A DNA stretch of 64,000 nucleotides from Thermobacillus sp. ZCTH02-B1 (GCF_002159085.1 NZ_LZRU01000009.1:186001-250000), one strand, 5' to 3'. Shown: positions 36,147 to 46,633, counted from the stretch's first letter. The notes: a model not told the origin generated them from the sequence alone. Translations and numbers: made by a program.

Positions 36147-38888
36147 TCATTGCAACTTCTCGACTTCGATCAACTTGCCGTCCACGATATACAGGACGAT
36201 CCGGTCGTTCTCCTTCAGCGAGCTGACCGCGATCGGCTGACCGCCGGACGTGACGAGCGTGTCGGCCGAGAGACTGAACCGGTTCTGCTCGTTGAGGGTG
36301 GAGATTTTCACGACGATTTCGTTCGCCGCCGAGTCGTAACGCCAGAACGACTTCTGCAGGCCGGCGATCACCTTCACGACATATTCGCCCGACTCGTTCG
36401 TGCGGATTTCGACGCGGTCGTTCTCGGCCAGCACCGAAGTGGAGGTCGCCGTCTGACCGTTCTTCACGATGCTGAACCGCTCGCCGAGCGCGATGTCCTG
36501 GACCGAACCGCCGTATTCCGCGAACGTGACGGTGGCGGGCGCGACCGAGACGACCCTGCCGTATTTCACGACGACGAGCTGCAGGCCGACGAGGTCGGTG
36601 CCGGCGAATTCGGCGTTCACCGTGCGTCCGGCCGCGAGCTGCGACAGCGTGATGGCCTGCCCCTTCTCGTCCCGGAGGCGGACGGAGGACGAAATCGTGT
36701 GCTCGCTCGTGGTTCCCGTCTCGGATGCGAGCCGCACCCGGGAAGTGGACGTGAAGACGCTGGCGATCTTCATTTGGACGATGCGATGCACCTTGATGGC
36801 GCTCGCGTTTTCCAGGTTCTGGTCGAGTGCCACCGTGATCCGGTCGCCGGCCTTCAGATCCGACAGCGAAGCGTTGGACTTGCCGTAAATCTGCACGGTC
36901 GGCGACTGATACGGGATGGTGAACGTGCTGCCGTCATCCAGCTTCAGCACGATCCGCCGGCTTGCCGCATCCAGCGTCTCGAGCGTGCCGGTATGCTGGT
37001 ATGCGAACCGGATGACGATCGCCAGTTCGTCCGAATAGCTGATCATGATCTTGCGTCCCTTGACGAACAGCGGCTTCGCCAGTTCCAGCGTCATGGCCGA
37101 CTCGTTCATTTCGATTCGCGTGCTGTCGGTGAGCTTGACCACCGCGGGTCTGTCATGGGGATCCAGGAACGTCAACAGGTTTCGGTCCGTGTCCAGGTTG
37201 ACGATCGTCGCGCCGTTGACGGTCGTGATGTTCCGGTTGACGACCTTGACCGCGATCACCTTGTCGCTGCCGTCAAGCGTCAGCTCGATCTGGTCGTCCT
37301 TGTACAGATCGTTCCAGGTTGCGCCCGGCAATCCCGGAATTTCCAGCTTGGCGCCCGTCGCAAGGTCGCTGATTTCCTTCCGGTTGTTCACGACATAGAT
37401 GATCGAGCTGCGGTCGGCGCTGAACCCGTCGAACCGCCCGGTGATCGTCCGGGAAGCGGCCGCTTCGACTTCGATTTGCGTGATCATGCCGTTTTCCACC
37501 GCATAGGAGACGACGTCACCGACGCGAAGTTCGGCCAGCGAGACCTGCGCGCCCTGCCGCGAGACGGTCGCGGCGGCCGCCACGCGCCACTTCTCCGGCT
37601 GTTCCGCGCCTTCGTCGAGGATTTCGACCGCCCGGGACTCGATGCCCACGATCTTGCCGCGTCCCTGCTTGTTGACCGTCGCGGATTTCAGTTCGATTCG
37701 GACCGCCTGTTTCTCCTCGCTGAACGTCTCGCGGTAGATGTCGACCTCGCTGTCCCTGGCGAGCGCGGACAGGCCGACTTCGGCGCCGCTCCGGTCCAGC
37801 ACGCTGACGCCGTCCGGATACCGGACGGGCAGCACGCGCGATCCCACCTGGACATACAGCACGCGCTCCTCGCTGTCGACGCTCACGACGACGCCGCTCG
37901 TCCGCTCGAGCCGCTCGTCATCGTCCATCTGCTCGACATAGCGGGCCCGTCCGTCCTCGACGAGCACGATCACCCGCGTATACGGCTTCAGGCCCGTCGG
38001 CAGCGATTCGCTTTCCGAATCGTAGCGATAGAACAGCGTATGCCGGTCGATCGTAAACGTCTTCGTCGCGCCGTCCTCGCCCGCGATCGTCAGCCGCGAA
38101 TCGGTCAGCCCCGTCAGAATGCCTTCCTGCTGCCCTTCGTAGGCGACGGCATACAGTTGCTGCGCGCGGCTCAGCATCGTCGCGAATTCGGCCCGCGTGA
38201 CGGTGTTTTTCGGCGCGAACCGGTTGCCCGAGAAGCCGCGCACGATTCCGAGTTCGACCGCGGCATTCACGTAGCCGACATACATGTCGGCGATCATCGA
38301 TGCGTCGGAAAATCCGGGCATGCGGCCGGCCTGTTCCTCCGCCCGCGCCGTCTCGCCGATCGCCCGGATGATGAGCTTCGTCACCCATTCGCGCGTGGCC
38401 GGCTTCGTGCCCCAGGCCCGATCCGGTTCGGATTCGGCCAGCCGGAACTCGACGTTCTCTTCAATCAGCCCTTCGGAGATCGCCTGCATGACGTACGGCT
38501 TCGCGTAGTCCGACACGATGAACGTGTCCGGGAACAGCACCTGGGTGTTCGGATCGACCTTGTTCGCCGCGCCGATGAAGCGGAGCGCCATCAGCACCGC
38601 GTCCTGCTGCGAGACGTTGCCGGAAGGGTTGAACCTTCCCTGGCCCGTTCCCTGGATGATGCCCTGCAGGCGGAGCTTCGTGATGTGCTTCTTGGCCCAG
38701 TGATTGTCCGCCACGTCGACGAAACCGGATCCGGCTCCCCCGGACTGACCGGCGCCGTCCGGCTCCGTCTCCGCCGCGACCGGTTCGGACGCGCCGGAAC
38801 CGTTCTCCGCATGGACCGCGTTTCCACCCGCCAGCATTGCGCAGACGAGCGCCGCGGACAACCATTTTTTCCACTTATGTACCGACAT
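36147..38888 (-). CDS. Secreted S-layer-homology-domain protein with repeated beta-rich modules
   Basis: A 913-residue exported protein. A signal peptide (WLSAALVCAMLAGGNAVHA) is followed by three SLH-type segments over about residues 45-255: FVDVADNHWAKKHITKL, FPDTFIVSDYAKPYVMQAI and FSDASMIADMYVGYVNAAV with TRAEFATMLSR. SLH domains anchor proteins to pyruvylated cell-wall polymer. The remaining ~650 residues look like about a dozen short beta-rich modules recurring around G-x-V-x-x-V or L-x-x-G-D-x-V/I patterns (e.g. LRVGDVVSYAVENG, LKAGDRITVALDQN). I recognise no enzyme. The upstream ATG has GGGAGGGG at about 11 bases. It is probably the last gene of an amidase-GerMN-SLH operon. Confidence 0.85.
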   Translation of the reverse strand: MSVHKWKKWLSAALVCAMLAGGNAVHAENGSGASEPVAAETEPDGAGQSGGAGSGFVDVADNHWAKKHITKLRLQGIIQGTGQGRFNPSGNVSQQDAVLMALRFIGAANKVDPNTQVLFPDTFIVSDYAKPYVMQAISEGLIEENVEFRLAESEPDRAWGTKPATREWVTKLIIRAIGETARAEEQAGRMPGFSDASMIADMYVGYVNAAVELGIVRGFSGNRFAPKNTVTRAEFATMLSRAQQLYAVAYEGQQEGILTGLTDSRLTIAGEDGATKTFTIDRHTLFYRYDSESESLPTGLKPYTRVIVLVEDGRARYVEQMDDDERLERTSGVVVSVDSEERVLYVQVGSRVLPVRYPDGVSVLDRSGAEVGLSALARDSEVDIYRETFSEEKQAVRIELKSATVNKQGRGKIVGIESRAVEILDEGAEQPEKWRVAAAATVSRQGAQVSLAELRVGDVVSYAVENGMITQIEVEAAASRTITGRFDGFSADRSSIIYVVNNRKEISDLATGAKLEIPGLPGATWNDLYKDDQIELTLDGSDKVIAVKVVNRNITTVNGATIVNLDTDRNLLTFLDPHDRPAVVKLTDSTRIEMNESAMTLELAKPLFVKGRKIMISYSDELAIVIRFAYQHTGTLETLDAASRRIVLKLDDGSTFTIPYQSPTVQIYGKSNASLSDLKAGDRITVALDQNLENASAIKVHRIVQMKIASVFTSTSRVRLASETGTTSEHTISSSVRLRDEKGQAITLSQLAAGRTVNAEFAGTDLVGLQLVVVKYGRVVSVAPATVTFAEYGGSVQDIALGERFSIVKNGQTATSTSVLAENDRVEIRTNESGEYVVKVIAGLQKSFWRYDSAANEIVVKISTLNEQNRFSLSADTLVTSGGQPIAVSSLKENDRIVLYIVDGKLIEVEKLQ

Positions 38889-38953
38889 GGATGTATGTTC
38901 CCCTCCCATTGCATTAACCGGCGGACCGGCCCGGGCGCCGGTCCGCGGCACGA

Positions 38954-39553
38954 TTACGACTGTTCCCGCGCGGTCCGCTCCGGCCCGGAATCCGGAACGA
39001 ACGGATCGGCGTTTCGCGGAATCGGATGGGCGAGCTCCACATGCCCCATCAGGCTGTCGACCCGCTCGCCGTCAACCAGAATGTCGAGCGCTTCCACCTC
39101 ATCGAACTGGAAAGCGGTCCGGGTGATCGCTTCCAACGCGAGCGCTTCTCCCATCGAACCGAGCCGCGCTTCGTCGGGCAGCGCAAGATCCACGGTCAGC
39201 ACGCCGTCCTTCATCTCCACCCGGCGAAATTCCGCGTGCTTCCACAGCGAATATTCCCCCGCCGCTTCATCCTCGAGCCTGAGCGCCTCGATCGCCAGCC
39301 GGTAGACCTCTCCGGGACCGGCGGGCAGGACGGTCGTCTGCTTCTCGATCAGATCGCGCATTTCTTCATTCGTGACGTAATATTTCACCGGCACCGGCTG
39401 CGGCGCCGGATCGGATCCGTCCGCTCCGTTTCCCGTTTCGGTCGCCGCGTCCGTGCCGCCGGAGGCGGGCGCCGCCGGCTCCGTCCCCCTTCCGCAGGAC
39501 GCGACCAGCAGCAGCACGGCCAAAAGCGGCGCCAACCGCATCAAGGTCCGCAC
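38954..39553 (-). CDS. GerMN-domain lipoprotein
   Basis: A 199-residue lipoprotein starting with GTG. The signal ends in LLLVASC, the Cys being the lipid anchor. A Gly/Ala/Pro/Thr linker precedes one GerMN (sporulation/spore germination) domain with YYVTNEEMRDLI, GEVYRLAIEALRL and GVLTVDLALPDEARLGSMGEALALEAI. B. subtilis GerM has two such domains and supports engulfment and cortex assembly; here there is a single one. The gene begins four bases after the amidase stop, which suggests a joint role in cell-wall remodelling. Confidence 0.85.
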   Translation of the reverse strand: MRTLMRLAPLLAVLLLVASCGRGTEPAAPASGGTDAATETGNGADGSDPAPQPVPVKYYVTNEEMRDLIEKQTTVLPAGPGEVYRLAIEALRLEDEAAGEYSLWKHAEFRRVEMKDGVLTVDLALPDEARLGSMGEALALEAITRTAFQFDEVEALDILVDGERVDSLMGHVELAHPIPRNADPFVPDSGPERTAREQS

Positions 39554-39557
39554 GCGA

Positions 39558-41042
39558 TCACTTCCCCCCGTAGGCTGTCAGATATTCCTTGATGCCGGCG
39601 ACAATCTCCGCGGCGATCCGGTCCTGCACCGACTCCGTGAACAGCAGCTTCGCGTCGTTCGCGTTGGACAGATAACCGCATTCGAGCAGAACCGCCGGCA
39701 TGGTCGTTTCCCGGATCACGACGAAATTGGCCGTGCGCACGCTGCGGTCCGCAAGCCCGGTCGCCTTCAGCAGGCGCCTGTGCATCACGTCCGCAAGCGT
39801 CTTGCTTTCCGGACGATTGTAATAGGTCTCGACTCCGGTGACCGAGGATTTCGTGATCCGGTTGGCATGGATCGAGATGAAGAGATCCGCGCCGATCCGG
39901 TTCGCATAGCGGGCACGCTCGTAGAGGTCCACGAACACGTCTTCGCTCCGGGTCAGGTACGGCGTGACCAGCTCGTCCTGCTCGAGCAGCTTGTACACCT
40001 TGAGCGCGACGGCGAGATTGAATTCCTTCTCGTAACGCCCGTTCACGCTCGGCGCACCGGGATCCTTGCCGCCGTGTCCGGCATCGATGACGACCTTGAA
40101 TTTTTGCGGCCGCTCCGTCTCCGGCGGCGGATCGAGGCTCGCGAACACGACGTGCAGCGCGCCTTCCTCGCGCAGGATCTCGTAATCCAGCCTGGCCTTC
40201 AGGTCGAACACGACCCGCACGGTGGACGGATTGTTGCTGTAGTACGAATAGCGGATGCGTTCGAATGCCTTGAAATCGACGGCGATTTCCGCCTGTGACG
40301 CCTTCTGCGCGGCGAGCTTCGCCATGATGTCCGGCGAAAGCGACGCGTAGGGAATGTCGATGACGAGCTTCGTACCCGACCAGAACGGCTCGTTCGGCTC
40401 GGCGTCGCCCTCGTACAGCACCGAGACGCCCGTCCACCCGTCATACCGGATCTCCTTCACGACGGCCCGGGCGTCGGCCGGGACCTCGGGCGGCAGCGGA
40501 GGATGCCCGTCATCCGGAGACGCCCCTTCTCCGTCACCCGTTCCGTTACCTTCGCCATCCCCCGCTCCGATTCCTTCCCCTGCGGGCGGATTTTCCGCAG
40601 CGGGCGGTTCGGGTGATGCCGGACGCTCGAGAAATACCGATTTCGTGCCCTGGTCCCATCGGACCGTAAGCCCGAGCTGTTCGCCGACGAACCGGAGCGG
40701 CACGAAGGTCACGCCCTTGTCGATGAGCGGCGGCCGGGCAAGAGGCTGCTCCTCTCCGTTCACGACGGCGGCGTCCCGATCCACGGTCAGTTCGATGAGC
40801 GCAAAGCCGTTGCTGATGCGGACCTGTTTCGTCTCGTGCACCCACAGGACGTCGTAGCCGATCTCTTCGGCGATCAGGCGGACGGGAACCATCGTGAAAC
40901 CCGACACGATGCGGGGTTCCGCGCCTTCCCCGATCCGCGCGCCGTCCAGATAGATGCTCGGCGAAACGGCCGCCCGCGATTCGGCCGGATGGAAGACGCA
41001 CAGGGCAAACAGCACGAACAGCAGCGCACCAACTTTCTTCAT
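39558..41042 (-). CDS. N-acetylmuramoyl-L-alanine amidase with copper-amine-oxidase-like and AMIN-type domains
   Basis: A 494-residue secreted cell-wall hydrolase. It has a signal peptide (GALLFVLFALCVFHPAESRAA), a copper-amine-oxidase N-domain-like wall-binding module (MVPVRLIAEEIGYDV ... FVPLRFVGEQLGLTVRW), a Gly/Glu/Pro linker, an AMIN-like beta domain (about residues 210-320), and a C-terminal Amidase_3 domain. The zinc site is IDAGHGGKDPGA, then a Glu in YEKEFNLAVAL, SIHANRI and the catalytic Glu in LLECGYLSN. It cleaves stem peptides from glycan strands. AGAGGTGG precedes the ATG at 41042. It is first in line before the GerMN lipoprotein. Confidence 0.93.
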   Translation of the reverse strand: MKKVGALLFVLFALCVFHPAESRAAVSPSIYLDGARIGEGAEPRIVSGFTMVPVRLIAEEIGYDVLWVHETKQVRISNGFALIELTVDRDAAVVNGEEQPLARPPLIDKGVTFVPLRFVGEQLGLTVRWDQGTKSVFLERPASPEPPAAENPPAGEGIGAGDGEGNGTGDGEGASPDDGHPPLPPEVPADARAVVKEIRYDGWTGVSVLYEGDAEPNEPFWSGTKLVIDIPYASLSPDIMAKLAAQKASQAEIAVDFKAFERIRYSYYSNNPSTVRVVFDLKARLDYEILREEGALHVVFASLDPPPETERPQKFKVVIDAGHGGKDPGAPSVNGRYEKEFNLAVALKVYKLLEQDELVTPYLTRSEDVFVDLYERARYANRIGADLFISIHANRITKSSVTGVETYYNRPESKTLADVMHRRLLKATGLADRSVRTANFVVIRETTMPAVLLECGYLSNANDAKLLFTESVQDRIAAEIVAGIKEYLTAYGGK

Positions 41043-41240
41043 GGGTCCACCTCTGGCTGCGGATTGCTGCAAACGCTTGAGCCTGAAAACAGCCGAACGC
41101 TTGTCCGAACATTTAGACGCCCGAAGCCGGAAAAAGTTGCGAACTGTCGAAAAGAAGCCCGCGATTCTTCCTGCCGGCCCCGATCATGCGAAATCTTGCG
41201 GTTTCGTGCGTTTTCTCGCGTTTTCTCAACCGGGCTCCCG

Positions 41241-41281
41241 AAAAAAAACGAAAGCCGTCCCGGAAAAGCCCGGAACGGCTT
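41241..41281 (-). terminator. Intrinsic terminator after leuD
   Basis: On the minus strand AAGCCGTtCCGGG pairs with CCGGGACGGCTT and is followed by TCGTTTTTTTT, 17 bases past the leuD stop. The remaining ~200 bases to the amidase gene show no clear promoter. Confidence 0.85.
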
Positions 41282-41297
41282 GCCTTCGGGAAACGAC

Positions 41298-41897
41298 TCA
41301 GAACGGCTGCGCAGCACGCATCGCTTCGTACGCCGCGATCTTGTCCTCGTGCTGCAGCGTCAGCGCGATGTCATCGAGCCCGAGCAGCAGGAACTGGCGG
41401 CGGTGCTCGTCGAGGTCGAAGTCATATTCCAGTCCGAGATCATCGGTGATTTTCTTCGCTTCCAGGTCGACCGTAAGCTTGTAGCCCTCGTTCGCATAGG
41501 TGCGCCGGAACAGCTCGTCGACCTGTTCTTCGCTGAGCCTGACCGGCAGGATGCCGTTCTTGAAGCAGTTGTTGTAGAAGATGTCGGCGAACGACGGCGC
41601 GATCACGACCCTGAAGCCGTAGTCGAGGATCGCCCACGGTGCGTGCTCGCGGGACGAACCGCAGCCGAAGTTCGCGCGCGCGATCAGGATCGACGCTCCC
41701 TGGTAGCGCGGCTTGTTCAGATCGAAATCCGGATTCGGGTTGCCGTTCTCGTCGAACCGCCATTCGTAGAACAGGAACTGGCCGAAGCCGCTCCGCTCGA
41801 TCCGCTTCAGGAACTGCTTCGGGACGATCGCGTCCGTGTCGACGTTCACGCGGTCAACCGGCGCGACGATGCCCGTATGTCGGATGAAAGGTTCCAT
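41298..41897 (-). CDS. leuD: 3-isopropylmalate dehydratase small subunit
   Basis: A 199-residue partner of LeuC in leucine synthesis (2-isopropylmalate to 3-isopropylmalate). It has [28 protein letters not shown] and [19 protein letters not shown], as in other LeuD swivel subunits. It lies 33 bases after leuC on the same strand and ends in a strong terminator. Confidence 0.96.
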   Translation of the reverse strand: MEPFIRHTGIVAPVDRVNVDTDAIVPKQFLKRIERSGFGQFLFYEWRFDENGNPNPDFDLNKPRYQGASILIARANFGCGSSREHAPWAILDYGFRVVIAPSFADIFYNNCFKNGILPVRLSEEQVDELFRRTYANEGYKLTVDLEAKKITDDLGLEYDFDLDEHRRQFLLLGLDDIALTLQHEDKIAAYEAMRAAQPF

Positions 41898-41930
41898 CGC
41901 TTTCGCTCCTCCCCGTTCTTTCCCTGGCGG

Positions 41931-43349
<1,419 letters not shown>

Positions 43350-43411
43350 GCGATCACCCCATCGTCGGTTGCGCGGGAAGCCCTTCCCGCCCGTGCTGTA
43401 GTGCTTCTATC

Positions 43412-43474
43412 TTATCATGTTCTTGATAATCGAACAAAGATATAATATCTATAACTTTAATAGGTTGCACCTAT
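43412..43474. promoter_or_regulatory. leuC/lysR divergent control region with two inverted repeats
   Basis: Two palindromes lie in AT-rich DNA between the divergent genes: TTATCA-N6-TGATAA (43412-43429) and the perfect ATAGG-TTGCA-CCTAT (43460-43474). A TATAAT at 43441-43446 on the plus strand may serve lysR. The second repeat has the size and symmetry typical of LysR binding boxes. Which gene each element serves is inference. Confidence 0.5.
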
Positions 43475-43554
43475 AAATCGTTGCGCCGACGTGCCGCGGT
43501 CGGAAGAACGCACCGCGGTTCCGCGGCGCCCCCGAAGAGGAGCGTGCGCACCCC

Positions 43555-44481
43555 ATGGATTTGCGGCAGATGCAATACGTCGTGCAGCTCGCGAAGGAGC
43601 GGAATTTCTCCCGCGCCGCGGAGAAGCTGCATATCGCCCAGCCGTCGCTCAGCCAGCAGCTCTCGAAGCTCGAGAGCGAGCTCGGCGTCCTGCTGTTCAG
43701 CCGCACGACCAACAGCGTCGAGCCGACCCACGCCGGCACCATTTTCATCGAGAAGGCGGCGGCGATACTCGACGCCGTCGAGCAGCTTCGCCAGGAGATG
43801 GACGATATCGCCCAGATGCGGAAAGGCAGGCTCGTCGTCGGCAGCCTGCCGATCACCGGCTCGCATGTGCTGCCGCATGTGCTGCCCGTCTTCCGCGCGC
43901 GTTATCCCGAGATCGACGTGACGCTCGTCGAAGACACGACGTCCCGGCTCGAGCAATTGACGGCGGTCGGCCAGACCGACCTGTCGCTGCTGTCGCTGCC
44001 GCTCGGGGATCCTTCGCTGACCTGGGAACCGCTGATCGAGGAGGAGATTCTCCTCGCGGTGCCGCCGAAGCACCGGCTGGCGGAACGGACGGGGGGCCCG
44101 GGCGTCGAGGTGCGGGAGCTGGCCGGCGAACCGTTCATCGTGCTGAAGAAGGGCCAGGGATTCCGGACCATCGCGTTCGACCTGTGCCGCAACGCCGGCT
44201 TCGAGCCGCGCGTCGTGTTCGAGAGCGGCAACATCGAGACGGTGCAGTCGCTCGTCGCGGCCGGCATGGGGCTGGCCTTCGTGCCGCAGATGGTCGCCCG
44301 CCCCGCCGGAACGCCGCTCTCCCCCGTTTATCTGCGGCTCGCCTCCGCCCCGACGCGCACGCTCGTGATCGCGACCCGCACCGACCGCTACCGCTCCAAG
44401 GCGGCGCGGGCGTTCATCGAGACGCTGCGCGAGACGGCGCCGGCGGCGATCGCCTCCCCCGACGGCCGCGGCGGCCGTTGA
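43555..44481 (+). CDS. LysR-family transcriptional regulator
   Basis: A 308-residue LysR protein. The winged helix is at residues 1-60 (MDLRQMQYVVQLAKERNFSR, AQPSLSQQLSKLESELG), the linker helix follows, and then a two-lobed ligand domain with GLAFVPQMV near the end. It diverges from leuCD and probably controls it and itself, as is typical of LysR genes. The inducer would plausibly be a leucine-pathway intermediate, but that is not shown by sequence. GAGGAGCG precedes the ATG. Confidence 0.9.
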   Translation: MDLRQMQYVVQLAKERNFSRAAEKLHIAQPSLSQQLSKLESELGVLLFSRTTNSVEPTHAGTIFIEKAAAILDAVEQLRQEMDDIAQMRKGRLVVGSLPITGSHVLPHVLPVFRARYPEIDVTLVEDTTSRLEQLTAVGQTDLSLLSLPLGDPSLTWEPLIEEEILLAVPPKHRLAERTGGPGVEVRELAGEPFIVLKKGQGFRTIAFDLCRNAGFEPRVVFESGNIETVQSLVAAGMGLAFVPQMVARPAGTPLSPVYLRLASAPTRTLVIATRTDRYRSKAARAFIETLRETAPAAIASPDGRGGR

Positions 44482-44621
44482 ACGGTACGTGGCATACCGG
44501 GCGATCCCGCGGACTTACGGCAAATCCCGGCTGTATCTCCGGCTCATGCCATCGAGCCGCGGCGTCCTTCCCCGCCGGATTTTCCCGCGCCGGTCCCGGA
44601 GCTCACCGGCGAGCTCACCGC

Positions 44622-44837
44622 TCACCGGCCGGAGACGGCCTGCTTGCGTCCGCGTCCATGCGCCTTCGCCGCCTTCACGAGGCCCCGGACCGTCGCGAGC
44701 GCGGCGAGGGCGGCGGCGATGCCCGCGACGGCGGCCCACGGGTTCCAGCGCAGCTCACGGATCGCGTGGAGCCAGCACGCAAGCCCCGTGAGCGTCGCAA
44801 GCAGCGTCGGCACGGTGAGGATGACGCCGGCCTTCAC
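44622..44837 (-). CDS. Small two-helix membrane protein, hypothetical
   Basis: 71 residues with two hydrophobic segments (VILTVPTLLATLTGLACWLHAI and PWAAVAGIAAALAALATVRGLV) and a basic tail. The likely GTG start has GGGG at about seven bases. No family is recognised and the open frame could be a GC-rich artefact, but the clean two-helix pattern and isolated position between real genes favour a gene. Confidence 0.45.
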   Translation of the reverse strand: MKAGVILTVPTLLATLTGLACWLHAIRELRWNPWAAVAGIAAALAALATVRGLVKAAKAHGRGRKQAVSGR

Positions 44838-44991
44838 ATCATAACCCCAGCCGATGGCGGAGACAGGGACGGTGCGCGGACATTCCTTCGTTCTTTCGGC
44901 ATGGTTTCACCGGGCTTGCGCTGCCGCCGGGATTCCCGGAATCCTTCCGTCATCGTCCGCCGCCGAACCCCGGCGCCCGTGCGTTCGGGGC

Positions 44992-45801
44992 TCAACCGGC
45001 CCCCTCATCCAGCCGGTACAAGGACGGCCTCCGGTCCTCGAACACCGGGATGCGCCGGCGTACGTCGTCCACGAGATCCAAGTCGATCTCCGCGGTCAGA
45101 ATCGTCTCTTCCCCGCCCGCTTCCGCGACGATTTCGCCCCATGGATCGATGATCATCGAATGGCCGAAGAATTCCGTGCCGTTGCTCGTTCCGACCCGGT
45201 TGCAGGCCGCGACGAACACCTGGTTCTCGATCGCCCGTGCGCGAAGCAGCGTCCGCCAGTGCTCCAGCCTCGGATGCGGCCACTCCGCCGGCACGACCAG
45301 AATCTTCGCCCCCGCGAGCACAAGCGTCCGGGCCAGTTCCGGAAAGCGGATGTCGTAGCAGATCATCGCGCCGACCCGCACGCCGTCGAGCTCGGCCAGT
45401 CCGATCCTGCGCCCGGGCTTCAGATGCTTCTCCTCGTCCATCAGCCGGAAGAGATGGATCTTGTCGTATTCGCCGGCCGGCTCCCCGTCCCGGCCGAAGA
45501 TCCGGACCGTGTTGTAGACGCCGTCCTCCCTGAGTTCCGCAATCGAGCCGGCGACCACGTTCACGCCGTGCTTCCGGGCGAATCCCGACGCGAAAGCCCG
45601 CGTCCGGTCGCCTCCGGGGTCGGCGATCGAACCGATGATCTTAAGCGCGTACCCGGTGTTCCACATCTCGGGCAGGACGATCAGATCCGGCCGTTCCGCC
45701 GCCGCCCGTTCCATCCGTCCGGCCGCCCGTGCGAAGTTGGCCTCCGGATCGCCCGCCTCGACGTGCATCTGCACGAGCGAAATCCGCCATCTGCGCCCCA
45801 T
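44992..45801 (-). CDS. mtnU: Omega-amidase (2-oxoglutaramate amidase), methionine salvage
   Basis: A 269-residue nitrilase-superfamily hydrolase with the Glu-Lys-Cys triad in VLPEMWNTGY, EYDKIHLFRLMDE and MICYDIRFPE. It closely follows B. subtilis YkrU/MtnU, including LFRLMDE, AEWPHPRLEHWRTLL, RAIENQVFVAACN and IIDPWG. The enzyme hydrolyses 2-oxoglutaramate left by the glutamine-dependent aminotransferase MtnE and so drives the last salvage step. The start at 45801 lies downstream of a near-perfect promoter; an upstream ATG at 45843 overlaps the -10. mtnE is ~0.8 kb away in the opposite orientation. Confidence 0.85.
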   Translation of the reverse strand: MGRRWRISLVQMHVEAGDPEANFARAAGRMERAAAERPDLIVLPEMWNTGYALKIIGSIADPGGDRTRAFASGFARKHGVNVVAGSIAELREDGVYNTVRIFGRDGEPAGEYDKIHLFRLMDEEKHLKPGRRIGLAELDGVRVGAMICYDIRFPELARTLVLAGAKILVVPAEWPHPRLEHWRTLLRARAIENQVFVAACNRVGTSNGTEFFGHSMIIDPWGEIVAEAGGEETILTAEIDLDLVDDVRRRIPVFEDRRPSLYRLDEGAG

Positions 45802-45841
45802 GCTCCGCGCCCCCCCGTCACCGAAAATTTGCGCTTCTCCC

Positions 45842-45869
45842 ATCTTACTCCGACATGCCGGCATGTCAA
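45842..45869 (-). promoter_or_regulatory. mtnU promoter with a 16-bp palindrome in its spacer
   Basis: On the minus strand a perfect TTGACA (45864-45869), 16 bases, and TAAGAT (45842-45847). The palindrome GACATGCCGGCATGTC (45852-45867) covers the end of the -35 and nearly the whole spacer, a position suited to repression. Confidence 0.75.
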
Positions 45870-45927
45870 GTTGGCAACACTACAGGCAACATGCTTCCGA
45901 CACTTTTCCACCCGAGGAGCTGATCGC

Positions 45928-46521
45928 GTGAAGAGACTGCTGCCCGCCGTACTGTCCGCATTATGCCTGTTATGCCTGGCGCCGGCCGTGTGCCGGTCCG
46001 CGCCATCCGGCCCGGCCGGCATGCCCGCCGCCGCAACGGACGCATCGGCGTCCGCCGGCGCGGCTTCGTCCCGCGCAGCCGGCGCCGCGCCCGCCCGGGA
46101 ACAGATGCCCTTGAAGCCGGTGCAGGTGTTCGACGTGAAGGCCGGCAAAGTCGTCCGCACCGTTCCGAACGACGAGGAATTCCAGGCGATGGCGCGGGAA
46201 TGGCTGCGCTCGGTGACCGGACTGTCACCGAGGCTCAGGCCGTCCGAAGATTGCGGATTCGTCTACCGCGTGCCGCTCGCCGGAACCGCAGCCGTGCGGA
46301 TCGGGGGAACGGCCATCGCCGTCCGCGACATCTTCCTGTTCCAATGCGAGCGGGAGCGCCCGCTGCTCCTGGTCTTCGATCCGGACAACCGGCCGTACCT
46401 GCTCCAGTTCGAAGCCGACCTGCGTCCTTTCCTGCGCAAGCTCGCCGCTCCGGAAGCGCCGCCTCCGGATGACCGGAAGGACCGCCCGCGATTTCGGGGT
46501 ATTCCGACCGGTACAGACTAA
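45928..46521 (+). CDS. Exported protein of unknown function
   Basis: A 197-residue protein starting with GTG (GAGGAG eight bases upstream). A signal peptide (LLPAVLSALCLLCLAPAVCRSA) is followed by a ~45-residue Ala/Gly/Pro/Ser linker and a folded domain with MPLKPVQVFDVKAGKVVRTVPN, DEEFQAMAREWLRSVTG, CGFVYRVPLAG and LLLVFDPDNRPYLLQFEADL. I recognise no named domain. It diverges from mtnU across a 126-base region and is followed by the mtnE promoter, so its link to salvage is positional only. Confidence 0.7.
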   Translation: MKRLLPAVLSALCLLCLAPAVCRSAPSGPAGMPAAATDASASAGAASSRAAGAAPAREQMPLKPVQVFDVKAGKVVRTVPNDEEFQAMAREWLRSVTGLSPRLRPSEDCGFVYRVPLAGTAAVRIGGTAIAVRDIFLFQCERERPLLLVFDPDNRPYLLQFEADLRPFLRKLAAPEAPPPDDRKDRPRFRGIPTGTD

Positions 46522-46529
46522 AATTTTTC

Positions 46530-46558
46530 TCGACATGCCTGCCATTCCGTGCTAGAGT
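46530..46558 (+). promoter_or_regulatory. mtnE promoter
   Basis: TCGACA (46530-46535), 17 bases, TAGAGT (46553-46558). The sequence GACATGCC (46532-46539) repeats the half-site of the palindrome in the mtnU promoter at the same place relative to the -35. Confidence 0.6.
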
Positions 46559-46633
46559 TATGTATCATGCCTCGCCCGCGCCCCGAAGCGGATTCCCGCC
46601 GGGCGCGGGCGGATGCCGGAGTGGTGTGGTGAC

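Noticed and set aside
38889..38951. Longer start for the SLH protein
   Set aside because: The signal peptide begins properly at 38888 and the extra 21 residues would place charged sequence before it.
46522..46633. S-box (SAM) riboswitch before mtnE or mtnW
   Set aside because: The mtnE leader is only ~70 bases and there is one base before mtnW; no S-box core or terminator is present.
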